From: Nonomuraea sp. NBC_00507 | GTDB lineage: Bacteria; Actinomycetota; Actinomycetes; Streptosporangiales; Streptosporangiaceae | Assembly (NCBI RefSeq): GCF_036013525.1 | Contig: NZ_CP107854.1 | Coordinates: 124,001-188,000, forward strand | DNA: 64,000 nt | Direction: 5' to 3' | Part shown: positions 33,218 through 41,511 of the stretch, one piece after another | Position numbering within the stretch: position 1 is the first letter of the stretch | Layout of the letters: each line of letters starts with the position of its first letter | The notes under the pieces: generated by a model | What the model was told of the DNA's origin: nothing | The model's database searches: none | What the model saw: only the letters and a program-made list of their open reading frames with translations | Position numbers and translations under genes: made by a program

Positions 33218-33342
33218 GAGGACCTCCACGGGGTTGGGGAACGACGGTCGCCTGCAGCAGACCCCGGCCCCGGCCGATGAGGTCACGGTGAGGCGGACTC
33301 ATTCACCTTTCACGCAGGCGTTCACGCTCGGCTCAGGAGAAG

Positions 33343-34917
33343 ATGGTGGGTGTGGCGGACACCCCCGAGCACGGCCAGATCGAGCACACCACTACCGAGC
33401 ACAACCCGCAGGCCTTCGGCGAGGTCTTGACGTTCTGGCGCAAGCGCCGCGGCATGTCGAAGAAGGCGCTGGCCGAAGCGATGCGTTTCGACCCGTCCTA
33501 CATCAGCCACATCGAATCCGGGCGGCACCAGGCCAGCGAGGACTTCGCCCGCCGCGCCGATGCCGTGCTGTCGGCCGGCGGCGAGATCTGGCGGGCATGG
33601 CAGGCCGGCCAGGCGAACAAGGGTGTGTTCGCCGCGTCGGCGTCGTCGGCCTCGGCGGTGGATGGCTTACTGGTCGAAGACGACCACGCCGAGCTGCGCT
33701 ACGCCGATGGCCTCTACACCGCGACCATGCGCCGCCGGCTGCGCAACCTCGGCGCTGACCCTGCCACCCGCTACCTGGTGCGCATCAGCGTTGACCGCTA
33801 CCCGGGCGAGCCCGCCCGCTCCAACGCCCACTACCGTCGCCACCCGCTCACGTGGGACGAACTGAACCTCCACGCCTACTGCGACGGCGAGCCGATGGAC
33901 TTCCAGTCCAAGCACGATCGCGACAGCTTCAAGGAGCTGTGGCTGTGCTTCGCCAACGAGCGCGGCAAGTTCCCGCTGTATCCCGGTGAGCGCGCCACGA
34001 TCACCTACGCCTACACCGTCCCCGACACCAAATGGGGCCAGTGGTTCCAGCGAGCGGTGCGGCTGCCCACTCGGCACCTCGGCGTGGCGCTGCGCTTCCC
34101 TGCCGAGCTGGAGCCGATGGTGTGGGGCACCGAGACCTCCACCACTGCCGAGGCTGTACCGCTGCACGACCCCATCACTCGCACCCAGCGCGAGGAGGAG
34201 GTGCTGTTCACCTGGGGCACCGCCGACCCGCCGATGGGTGCCCGCTACCGGCTGGAATGGCGCTTTCGCGCCCGAGCCGACGACAGTGCCGACGACAGTG
34301 CGGCGACCTTGCGGACCGGCAGCGACCGGATGAAGGCCGCCGGCATCGTCCAGGCCGGGCACCCCATCCTGGCCGCCATCGCGGCGAAGTTCGATCTACC
34401 TGTCGAGGCCGACCAAGCCCGTGAGGTGATCGACGCTCTGTTCGCCGCGCTGCAGCGGGTGCGCGAACAGCATGTCTTCGGCAAGGGCATGGGGCTGGCC
34501 GCGCCGCAGATCGGCATCGGACGGGCCGCCGCCATCGTCGTCCCGCCCGACCCCGACGCCGACGCCGTCGTGCTGCTCAACCCCCGCGTCACCGACGCCT
34601 GCGCTGAAACCGACGAGCAGTATGAGGGCTGCCTGTCCTTCTTCGACGTGCGCGGCCTGGTCCCTCGCTCGCTCACCCTGGAGGTCGAGCACACTACCCT
34701 GGACGGGCAGCGGAAGATCACCACGTTCCCGTACGGCGTGGCCCGGCTCGTCGCCCACGAGATCGACCACCTGGACGGACGCCTGTACACCAGCCGCATG
34801 CGCGACGGCGTCACCCCGATCCCGGTGGAGGAATATCGCGGCATCGGCCAGCCCTGGATCCCGCCAACGCGCGCGCCCCATCCTCAGGCCGGAGAGAATC
34901 GCGCGGCCCATGAGTAA
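33343..34917 (+). CDS. HTH-XRE / unknown domain / peptide deformylase fusion
   Basis: 524 residues. Residues about 22-80 form an XRE helix-turn-helix (FWRKRRGMSKKALAEAMRF, YISHIESGRH). Residues about 100-320 are a beta-rich domain I do not know. Residues about 345-510 are a peptide deformylase with all three motifs: GMGLAAPQIG, EGCLSFFD and VAHEIDHLDG (Cys and two His metal ligands plus catalytic Glu). Deformylases normally remove formyl from new proteins; fusion to a DNA-binding domain suggests a sensor-regulator that uses the fold, or a resistant spare enzyme. Divergent from the ligase operon. Confidence 0.92.
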   Translation: MVGVADTPEHGQIEHTTTEHNPQAFGEVLTFWRKRRGMSKKALAEAMRFDPSYISHIESGRHQASEDFARRADAVLSAGGEIWRAWQAGQANKGVFAASASSASAVDGLLVEDDHAELRYADGLYTATMRRRLRNLGADPATRYLVRISVDRYPGEPARSNAHYRRHPLTWDELNLHAYCDGEPMDFQSKHDRDSFKELWLCFANERGKFPLYPGERATITYAYTVPDTKWGQWFQRAVRLPTRHLGVALRFPAELEPMVWGTETSTTAEAVPLHDPITRTQREEEVLFTWGTADPPMGARYRLEWRFRARADDSADDSAATLRTGSDRMKAAGIVQAGHPILAAIAAKFDLPVEADQAREVIDALFAALQRVREQHVFGKGMGLAAPQIGIGRAAAIVVPPDPDADAVVLLNPRVTDACAETDEQYEGCLSFFDVRGLVPRSLTLEVEHTTLDGQRKITTFPYGVARLVAHEIDHLDGRLYTSRMRDGVTPIPVEEYRGIGQPWIPPTRAPHPQAGENRAAHE

Positions 34918-35416
34918 AAGGCAACCGCCTGCGCTGGCAGGCCACCGCCGCGGCAGAGCTGCGCGAGCGCAACTCACCGAGGGATGGGCCGGCGGCCGGC
35001 GCGTGCGGGTACGCCAAGCCACCTTCACCGACCTGTCCGCCATCGCCGACCTCGTCCCGCTGGCCGGGGTACGGCTGGAGGACGCCCTGGCCGAAGCGGT
35101 CCGCGACGGCTTTAGCGGCGCTGCCCTGCCTGCGGGCATCCGAGCAGGGCAGCCCGGTTTCCAACACCACATGGCCACGCAGTTCCTCGGGCACCGCGAC
35201 CTGGTGCGCGCCTACCTGCACGCCTCCCTTAGGGCATCGCGGCCGCCGCGGAAAGGGCATTGGATCGAAGCGTTGATGCTGCCCATCGCTGCTTGCCGGT
35301 CGAGCACACCAGCCTGGTCGACGGCCCGCCGGGAGGGCGGGGCGTGCCGTCCGTGGTCGGCGTGGGATGGCGTGCGGGTGCGGCAGCTGGTCGATGCCGG
35401 CTGCGGTCACCGGTGA
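34910..35416 (+). CDS. GNAT-like N-terminal fragment, probably truncated
   Basis: The ATG overlaps the stop of the deformylase gene (8 bases), so it was coupled to it. After a basic start, RVRQATFTDLSAIADLVPLA resembles the first strand and helix of GNAT acetyltransferases. The part after about residue 110 (35240) looks like random frame, and the IS3 element begins 56 bases after the stop. Probably the 5' part of a gene damaged next to the insertion. Confidence 0.5.
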   Translation: MSKRQPPALAGHRRGRAARAQLTEGWAGGRRVRVRQATFTDLSAIADLVPLAGVRLEDALAEAVRDGFSGAALPAGIRAGQPGFQHHMATQFLGHRDLVRAYLHASLRASRPPRKGHWIEALMLPIAACRSSTPAWSTARREGGACRPWSAWDGVRVRQLVDAGCGHR

Positions 35417-35550
35417 GCTCAGCGCCGGCGCACCGGTGGGTGCCAGCGCCGAGCACGCTGCGCCGCCCCTCTGTGTCAAGCTCAAGTGAGACAGATGGGA
35501 CTAAAGTTCCTTAACTGACATGAGTAGGGCGAGAACGGGTATCCACCGCA

Positions 35551-35976
35551 GTGACCATGACCAGCCATGACCTCCAGCGCGGCACCGGGCCGCGTGCCGA
35601 CCGGCCCAAGCGGCGGACCTTCACCGCCGCCTACAAGCTGCAGATCGTCGAGGAGTACGACGCGGCGCCGGACGGCACCAAGGGCGCGATCCTGCGCCGG
35701 GAAGGGCTGTATGAGTCCAGCATCTCGCTGTGGCGGCGCCAGCGTGACAACGGCGAGCTGGCCTCCGCCACCGGCCCGGTCAATGCACCCCGGGCCCGCA
35801 AGACGCCCGAGCAGCTGGAGTTGGAGCGGCTGCGTAAGGAGAACGCGGCGTTGACGCGGGACAAGGCGCGGGCGGAGAAGAAGCTGGCGCAGACCGAGGC
35901 CGCCCTGGACATCATGGGAAAAGGTTTCGCGCTCTTGGAAATGATCTCCGAGAGCGCGGAGAACGAGCCGTCGTGA
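35551..35976 (+). CDS. IS3-family transposase OrfA
   Basis: 141 residues. The N-terminal helix-turn-helix (FTAAYKLQIVEEYDAAPDGT to ESSISLWRRQRD) binds the element ends. A leucine-zipper-like coiled coil (ELERLRKENAALTRDKARAE) follows. The stop overlaps the GTG of orfB, where frameshifting usually yields the OrfAB transposase. Confidence 0.93.
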   Translation: MTMTSHDLQRGTGPRADRPKRRTFTAAYKLQIVEEYDAAPDGTKGAILRREGLYESSISLWRRQRDNGELASATGPVNAPRARKTPEQLELERLRKENAALTRDKARAEKKLAQTEAALDIMGKGFALLEMISESAENEPS

Positions 35977-37007
35977 CCACGGTCCGGCGCGAGACGCTGG
36001 ACCTGTTGCTGGCCGCCTGCCTGCCGATCGCAGTCTGCTGTGCGCTGACCGGGATTCCCCGGGGCTCCTACTACCGCAGCCTGCGTCCGCGGCCCGAGCG
36101 CGCGCCGGCGCCACGTCCGGCGCCGCCGAACAAGCTGACCGCGGCCGAGCGTGAGGAGTTGGTCGTGGTCTTGAACAGCCCGCGCTTCGTCGACAAGGCT
36201 CCCCGCCAGGTGTGGGCCGCGCTGCTGGACGAGGGCATCTACCTGGCGTCGGTGTCGACCATGTACCGGCTGCTGCGCGAGCGCGATCAGGTCCGCGAGC
36301 GCCGTGCCCAGGCCCGCCACGAGGCCCGTAAGAAGCCTTATCTGGCCGCCCGCGCCCCGAACGAGATCTGGTCGTGGGACATCACCAAGCTGCCCGGCCC
36401 GGCGACGCGCCAGTTCTACGACCTGTACGTGATGATCGACATCTTCTCCCGCTACGTCGTGCACTGGGAGATCCACCTGCGCGAATCGGGTGAACTGGCC
36501 CGGCAGTTCATGGAGAACTCCCTGATTGCCAACGGCGGGATCGCCCCCCAGACGATCCACTCCGACAACGGCACCTCGATGACCTCCAAGCCGGTCACCG
36601 ACCTGCTGGCCACCTTGGACATCATCAAGTCCCACTCCCGGCCGAAGGTCAGCAACGACAACCCTTACAGCGAGGCGGCGTTCAAGACCCTCAAGTACTG
36701 CCCGGTGTTCCCCGAACGGTTCGGCTCCCTGGCCGAGGCCGAGACGTTCTGCCACCACTTCTTCGGCTACTACAACCACGAGCATTACCACGCCGGCCTG
36801 GGCCTGCACACACCATTCACCGTGCACATCGGCACCGCCCCGGCCATCCAGGACCGGCGTGAGCAGATGGTCGAACGCTTCCGCATGGCCAATCCACACC
36901 GGTTCACCCGCACGCCGCGACTGCCCAAGATCCCAACGGTCGCCTACATCAACCAGCCCGAAGAAGACCAGAACAGCGCATCCACGCCCGCGCAGGAGGC
37001 TGCCTAG
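35973..37007 (+). CDS. IS3-family transposase OrfB (DDE integrase core)
   Basis: 344 residues. The catalytic triad is intact: Asp in WSWDITKL near 137, Asp in IHSDNGTS near 198, and Glu in NPYSEAAFKTLKY near 235. The N-terminal HTH_21-like region precedes it (DKAPRQVWAALLDEGI). Full length, so the element may still be active with OrfA. Confidence 0.95.
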   Translation: MTTVRRETLDLLLAACLPIAVCCALTGIPRGSYYRSLRPRPERAPAPRPAPPNKLTAAEREELVVVLNSPRFVDKAPRQVWAALLDEGIYLASVSTMYRLLRERDQVRERRAQARHEARKKPYLAARAPNEIWSWDITKLPGPATRQFYDLYVMIDIFSRYVVHWEIHLRESGELARQFMENSLIANGGIAPQTIHSDNGTSMTSKPVTDLLATLDIIKSHSRPKVSNDNPYSEAAFKTLKYCPVFPERFGSLAEAETFCHHFFGYYNHEHYHAGLGLHTPFTVHIGTAPAIQDRREQMVERFRMANPHRFTRTPRLPKIPTVAYINQPEEDQNSASTPAQEAA

Positions 37008-37119
37008 CGATCATCTCGGCAGAGTCCCTGTCGCACTTGACTTGACACCTACCGCGCGTGCACGGCGCTCGCCGCGGTGACGCCCTGCTCGGCGTCCCTG
37101 CCGGGCTGGGCACAAAGAA

Positions 37120-37149
37120 GGCGTCCGGCCCTGGTTAGGGCAGGACGCC
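37120..37149 (-). terminator. Intrinsic terminator after the amidotransferase gene
   Basis: GGCGTCC pairs with GGACGCC, enclosing an inner GCCCT/AGGGC pair. On the minus strand it is followed by TTCTTT. It lies 42 bases past the stop at 37191. Confidence 0.75.
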
Positions 37150-37190
37150 GTAGGGGCTTGCCCGGACCCACGCCCGGGGCGGCCCTGCGG

Positions 37191-38114
37191 TTAGCTGGCG
37201 TGGGAGAACAGCCAGCGCGGCGGGTCGTCGTCGGCGATGGTGTGGCGGATCTGGGCCTGGTCGGTGAGTCGGTCACGGGTGGTGAAGCCGCGCCAGACCC
37301 AGGTAGCCACGCGGGCGGTCACGTCCCTGGCGCGAGCGGTGGGGATAAAGGACGTGCACGAGCTGATGGTGACGGCGGTCTTGGCGCGCCGGATTACCAG
37401 CCAGGTGCCCTCGGGCAGCATGACGGGCGCGTTCATGCGGACGAAGGTCTGTTTGGCGACAGTGCGCAGCCAGCCCGGGTTGGAGGCCCAGAACAGGTTG
37501 CCCTCGTCGTCGGTGGCCACGGCGAGCGGGGACAGCGCGGCGCGGGCGAGATACAGGTGCCGGGGGTGATCCAGGTCAGCCCAGGCCAGTGCAGCACGGC
37601 CGCGCAGGTCCCGCAGCACCTCCAGCGGGTCGGCCTCGGCCAGGGCCTCGAAGATGGCCTGGGAGTCGGTCTGGTCCGCCGAGCGGGGCAGACCGTAGCG
37701 CATCCGGAGGTCGAAGGCGTCGATGTCGCCGTTATGCGTGCCGACGATGCTTCCGGCCAGGAGCGGAGCGGCGTTGGACAGGCGGGTAGCCGAGCCCTGG
37801 GTGGCCCAGCGGGTGTGGCCGATCACGATGGCGGCGCGGTCCAGGTCGTGGGAGAGCGTGGGCCGCCACAGGCGGCGGAAGCTGCCCACACGCTTGACGA
37901 TGCGGCAGCCGTCGAGCGTGATGTCGCTCTTGGCAGCCAGGCACTGTTCACCGTCGAAGGCGTCGGGTGCGCTGGTCTGAGTACGGAGGAACGCCAGGCC
38001 ACTGGCGTCCAGGCCGCGCTCCTGGGCCAGCCGTCCGAGGAGGGTCAGTGCTGTCGAGGCCCGTTGAGGGTGCGTGGCGGCGGAGTTGCGGACCAGTCCG
38101 AACAGTCCACACAT
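37191..38114 (-). CDS. Class II glutamine amidotransferase, stand-alone
   Basis: 307 residues. The nucleophile is Cys2 in MCGLFGLV; HTRWATQG near 103 and THNGDIDAF near 128 bind glutamine as in GlmS/PurF N-domains. No synthase or isomerase domain follows, so the ammonia acceptor must be another protein. Stand-alone forms occur in phages and plasmids. It is third in the unit that starts with motif A at 38891, after the gamma-glutamylcyclotransferase-like gene, so both handle glutamine or gamma-glutamyl groups. Confidence 0.9.
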   Translation of the reverse strand: MCGLFGLVRNSAATHPQRASTALTLLGRLAQERGLDASGLAFLRTQTSAPDAFDGEQCLAAKSDITLDGCRIVKRVGSFRRLWRPTLSHDLDRAAIVIGHTRWATQGSATRLSNAAPLLAGSIVGTHNGDIDAFDLRMRYGLPRSADQTDSQAIFEALAEADPLEVLRDLRGRAALAWADLDHPRHLYLARAALSPLAVATDDEGNLFWASNPGWLRTVAKQTFVRMNAPVMLPEGTWLVIRRAKTAVTISSCTSFIPTARARDVTARVATWVWRGFTTRDRLTDQAQIRHTIADDDPPRWLFSHAS

Positions 38115-38434
38115 GGGGTACGTCGCTTTCTACGCTCTGGTGGGGAGCGTCGGGTCGTGCTGGGGGTCTTGTCGGTCAGGTTGCGGGCGCGGTTGGCCAC
38201 GTAGGGGTAGGTCTTGGGGTCGAGGTGGCCGTGCTTGTACAGAAGGTCGGCCACCAGGTGAGGGGGTAGAGCGGCCAGCTCGCGGACGGCGCAATCGAGC
38301 ACCGAGCCTTGGGAGACGTGCAGGGCGGCGGCCAGGTCGCGCAGTTGCTCGCGTGCGCGGTCGCTGATGTCCAGCGACCGCTGGCGCAGCGGGCTGTCGA
38401 TGTTCTGGCGGTTGACGACGGGGTTACGCGGCAC
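38045..38434 (-). CDS. Small hypothetical protein, ribbon-helix-helix-like
   Basis: About 129 residues from the GTG at 38434, which overlaps the stop of the upstream gene; no clear ribosome binding site. RQRSLDISDRAREQLRDLAA followed by SVLDCAVREL resembles a ribbon-helix-helix DNA-binding unit. The C-terminal 23 residues overlap the amidotransferase start in another frame and are basic. Start and end are both uncertain. Confidence 0.5.
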   Translation of the reverse strand: MPRNPVVNRQNIDSPLRQRSLDISDRAREQLRDLAAALHVSQGSVLDCAVRELAALPPHLVADLLYKHGHLDPKTYPYVANRARNLTDKTPSTTRRSPPERRKRRTPCVDCSDWSATPPPRTLNGPRQH

Positions 38435-38852
38435 GGGTTCGCAGCCAATCGCCGGAGGGAACACGCAGGTGCTCCGCGTAGGTGAAGTAGGTGCTGCCGC
38501 CCTCGTAGATCCAGGCGCGGGTTTCCTGCCAGTCACCCTCAGGTTGAGTGAGGTAGTGCGCAAGGCAGACCTTTCGGTTGTACAGGCCCGCACCGTTGGG
38601 GCGCACGCCCTCCAGCGCGTCGAGCCGCCGCAGCAGCTGCGGGTACGTCTCGGGCTCAGGGATCACCAGGGTACCGATGACCTCGTCGGCGACATCACCG
38701 CTGGCGCGTACGTAGGGCAGGCCGTTGGCGTACAGCACGAAGCCCGGCGCACGTGCGCCGTCGTACTCTGCGCTGATACGGCCCTCGAACAGGCGGTGGT
38801 TGCCCTGACCGGGGCGCAGTGTGCCATACACGAAGAAGGGGAGTCGTTCCAC
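38424..38852 (-). CDS. Gamma-glutamylcyclotransferase-like (AIG2/GGCT fold) protein
   Basis: 142 residues from the GTG at 38852 with GGAGG six bases upstream; the longer frame would start inside the promoter motif. FVYGTLRPGQGNH near residue 5 is the GGCT substrate loop. RRLDALEGVRPNGAGLYNRK carries the conserved acidic residue, followed by TRAWIYEGG. Members cleave gamma-glutamyl amines to 5-oxoproline or open gamma-glutamyl bonds. First gene after motif A at 38891. Confidence 0.88.
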   Translation of the reverse strand: MERLPFFVYGTLRPGQGNHRLFEGRISAEYDGARAPGFVLYANGLPYVRASGDVADEVIGTLVIPEPETYPQLLRRLDALEGVRPNGAGLYNRKVCLAHYLTQPEGDWQETRAWIYEGGSTYFTYAEHLRVPSGDWLRTRAA

Positions 38853-38890
38853 GGCGATCCTCCAAACCACCGCTTGTAACCACTTATTTC

Positions 38891-38905
38891 TATTAGAATA
38901 CATCA
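38891..38905 (-). promoter_or_regulatory. Motif A copy 3
   Basis: Minus strand TGATGTATTCTAATA, with TTGATC 17 bases before TATTCT. It is 39 bases upstream of the GTG at 38852. Confidence 0.72.
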
Positions 38906-39046
38906 TTCACGAAGAGAGATCAACCCCCCTTCTCGAGCGGCTCCCCAAACAGCCCCGCCGCACTTGAGCAGCTCGTCATCGACGTCGGCGCTGCAGGGGC
39001 GTCCCCGCCGGTGGGTTTCCCGGCCGGGTGTCACGTCCCTCTGGTC

Positions 39047-39853
39047 TTAGATGTTGGCGGCTCGGCCGGCGGCCCGCTGGCCGCGAGGTCGAGGGGTTGC
39101 GGGGGGCAGGACACCTTCCATGTGGATCACGCGGCGGCCGTCGATCAGTTCGTCACGCGCCTTGAGGAACGGCTGGTGCGGCCCCAGCAGCAACTCCCGT
39201 TCGTCCCTCTTGCACGGGACGCCAGAGGCGTTGACGTCGAGCGCTCGGGTGCCGACTGGGAGGTGCCAGTAGATGAACACGTCACCGAACACCTCGGAAG
39301 GGGCGTGATCGACCGTGAGGGAGACGAACCGGTCCTGCGTGACCGTCTGCCCGACTCCTGATCCGACTGGGCCGTAGATCTGCTCAGCGACCGCGGCTGG
39401 GACGGCCTGTGCCGCCTTCGTTTGCGTGGTCAACTTGGACCGGTTGACCGCGCGCTTGAGGGCGGCCACCTGCTGGCGCATAAGACGCACGTAGTCGCGG
39501 TCGTCGGCGAGGTGATCGGGCACCTGGTAGCCATTCTGTACGAATTGGTTGATCGACGCGGATTCGCCGCCGGTGTAGGCCGACAATGCCTGGCGCTCGG
39601 CGCGATAGAGCCCAGCGGCGTTGGGTGGGTCCGGCTGGTCGGCGCCGGCGAGGATCCGGGCGGCCGTGACGCCCTCCTGTGCGTCGGCCACCCGCTGGTG
39701 CGCGGCTGCGATCGCTTGTGCGTCTCCGGTGGCCTCGGTGGCCTCGAGGGCGCGGCGGGCGCGGCATAACCGTTGGCGGGCGGTCTGCGCGTCGCGGCTG
39801 CTGGTATGGCCGCCGGGGCAGCGGCGGCCACCTTCGGCGCGTGAACGGCACAC
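39047..39853 (-). CDS. ADP-ribosyltransferase-like protein
   Basis: 268 residues. The start MCRSRAEGGRRCPGGHTSS is a Cys/Arg motif seen at the N-terminus of many actinobacterial mobile-element proteins. In the second half LSAYTGGESASINQFV matches the YTG..iN region of ART exoenzymes. FVSLTVD fits the STS element and RDERELLLG the ExE turn. It would move ADP-ribose from NAD to a target. No antitoxin is recognised beside it. Assignment rests on short motifs only. Confidence 0.72.
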   Translation of the reverse strand: MCRSRAEGGRRCPGGHTSSRDAQTARQRLCRARRALEATEATGDAQAIAAAHQRVADAQEGVTAARILAGADQPDPPNAAGLYRAERQALSAYTGGESASINQFVQNGYQVPDHLADDRDYVRLMRQQVAALKRAVNRSKLTTQTKAAQAVPAAVAEQIYGPVGSGVGQTVTQDRFVSLTVDHAPSEVFGDVFIYWHLPVGTRALDVNASGVPCKRDERELLLGPHQPFLKARDELIDGRRVIHMEGVLPPATPRPRGQRAAGRAANI

Positions 39854-40379
39854 GAGAGCGTCCCTTCGCGTGGCGGTTGCGTGCGCGTACCCCGGTAGCC
39901 GGTGCCTGGGGACCGTCGATGCAGGTCAGCGGGCGAGGTCCGGTGGCACACCTTCTCCCGTATAAGACTAATTGCATGCAATACACGCAACAAGCGATTC
40001 CGGTGTCTACGGGCCGGGGTACGGAGTCGGTGGGCGAATCCCGTACGGGAGAGAGAACGATCCGACGATGTATGTGACAGGGATGACTTTCCGGAGGCCG
40101 TGATGCCCTGGGATTTCCGGCATGGGCTTGGCTGAGCACGGGTCAGGAAGACGACGTGGGAATGAATCCCCGCTTCTTCTGAGGAGTCCGACGCCGTAAA
40201 TGGCTGTGTGGCCGAGGCTAGGGACCCGGCCACAAGTCCGAGGTGTCCGGGGGAGAACTGTGCGGTGGTCGCAGAACCCAAGCCGTCCCGGGCCCGCCCG
40301 CGTGGGCCTGGCCGTCTTCATGGCCGGTGGCGTACGACGGGTGCGTTGATGGCGGGCGGGCCGCTGGGGACGCGTTGCG
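39854..40379. other. Gap with a motif-B site
   Basis: No gene I can support. It contains motif B at 39972-39981, facing the ADP-ribosyltransferase-like gene. Confidence 0.5.
39972..39981 (-). promoter_or_regulatory. Motif B copy 2
   Basis: Perfect palindrome TTGCATGCAA, in minus-strand context TGTATTGCATGCAATTAG. It is 119 bases upstream of the gene starting at 39853. Confidence 0.6.
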
Positions 40380-40718
40380 CTAGGAGCCAGTGGGTTCGTT
40401 GTCGACGTCGTCAGGATCGGCGGTGTCGATCAGGTGAGCGGTGTGATCGACGACCTGCTGGAACGTCCAGCTGGGGTTGAGGGCGCCCACTTGGATAAGG
40501 AGGAGCATGTGAGCCTGGGCGGCCTTGCCGCCCCATTCGTGGGTGTCGGGCAGACCTGCGAGCTGGGTGACGAACTGGTGCGCGCCTTCGAAGTGGGCAG
40601 CTTCGGCCGCGAGACCGGGGACGATTTTGTCGCGTACCTGGTCACGGAGCGTGTAGCCGGGCTGATCACCGTGAGGTTCGTCCAGCATCTCGGGGCGGTC
40701 GAGCATGGGGATCGGCAT
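40380..40718 (-). CDS. Hypothetical protein
   Basis: 112 residues from the ATG at 40718, chosen because AAAGGAG lies seven bases upstream; the frame extends to 40739 into the promoter. Central helices (LRDQVRDKIVPGLAAEAAHF) precede GAHQFVTQLAGLPDTHEWGG. Motif A (40746-40760) gives a very short leader. Family unknown. Confidence 0.75.
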   Translation of the reverse strand: MPIPMLDRPEMLDEPHGDQPGYTLRDQVRDKIVPGLAAEAAHFEGAHQFVTQLAGLPDTHEWGGKAAQAHMLLLIQVGALNPSWTFQQVVDHTAHLIDTADPDDVDNEPTGS

Positions 40719-40745
40719 GGGGAGTGTCTCCTTTCTCATTTTTTA

Positions 40746-40760
40746 TATTATAATACATCT
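40746..40760 (-). promoter_or_regulatory. Motif A copy 4
   Basis: Minus strand AGATGTATTATAATA, only the first base differing from consensus. It is 27 bases upstream of the ATG at 40718. Confidence 0.7.
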
Positions 40761-40927
40761 ATCGGACGTTTTTGAGGTCGCGGCCGAGCCGAGTTCCCGC
40801 AGGCGCGGCTGACCGCGTCCCCAGAGGCGCTGCGCGGATTCCGTGGGGTCTGGCAGCGCACGCGGAAGCGAGGGCGGATCGGAGCCCGCGACCGGAGCGA
40901 GTTCGTTCGGCGGAAGAGGTGTTAAGG

Positions 40928-41101
40928 GTGGACGAGGTTCGCGTGACGATAGCCGAGCACACCAACGATATAGGCGACTGGTGCCCCTTTTCGGGACGCG
41001 CGTTCTATGTATCGGTCGATGAGGCCGACGATCTACGAGGCGCAGACCTACGCCCTCAAGGGTGCAGCGCAGCGGCCATAGAAGGTGAGGGTGACGCGTA
41101 A
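40928..41101 (+). CDS. Small hypothetical protein
   Basis: 57 residues from a GTG behind AAGAGG. The sequence MDEVRVTIAEHTNDIGDWCP then FSGRAFYVSVDEADDLRGAD looks like a compact alpha/beta protein. It overlaps the beginning of the duplicated pseudogene that follows. Could be chance. Confidence 0.45.
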   Translation: MDEVRVTIAEHTNDIGDWCPFSGRAFYVSVDEADDLRGADLRPQGCSAAAIEGEGDA

Positions 41102-41490
41102 CACGCGTCTCAGGGGACGAGGTCTCATTCTCGGTTGGGCGCGCCGCTGGCTCACCGGCGGGGCCGGAGGGGCTCGGAGCGAACGGAGACAGATCGCAGG
41201 TCTCCCTAGTCGGACACGCTTTTTGCGCACGCTATGCGCCCACGTCGTCTCGAACGAGACCTTCGAGCTCATCTACGGCCGCGACGTGTTGAACGGGGTC
41301 ATCGAGGACTACTGCGAGGTCCAGCCCACCAAGGTGGCCGCCGAGCAGGGCGAGGCGATCCAGGCGCCGCGTGCCGACCGCATTCGCGCGCCGCGAGAAG
41401 TTCGAGCCACTGGTAGCCACTGGTGGCGGTGGGGTCGGCGCTCGGCTACCCAGCCGAGGCGAACCGCCGGCACTCTGCTTAGCGTGGCCT
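41085..41490 (+). pseudogene. Decayed partial copy of the gene at 48917
   Basis: From about 41246 the DNA and protein closely follow the C-terminal part of the 48917-50035 gene: SNETFELIYGRDVLNGVIED here, SNETFERIYGRDVLDGLIED there. A frameshift near 41390 breaks it (REKFEPL continues in another frame) and a stop follows. The N-terminal two-thirds is missing. A partial duplication within the element. Confidence 0.65.
41147..41158. repeat. Dispersed CTCA-loop hairpin element
   Basis: CTGGCTCACCGG. Related hairpins at 12975, 42774 (half), 58829, 59313 and 62291. Confidence 0.4.
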
Positions 41491-41511
41491 GCTTCAGCAG
41501 CAAGGGGCGTG

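Larger units (their letters stand above)
35472..37049 (+). mobile_element. IS3-family insertion sequence, intact
   Basis: Two overlapping ORFs (orfA, orfB) lie between imperfect inverted repeats: left end GTGTCAAGCTCAAGTG.GACAG..GGGACT (35473-35502), right end its near complement at 37023-37048. Length about 1.58 kb. No clear target duplication. Confidence 0.85.
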
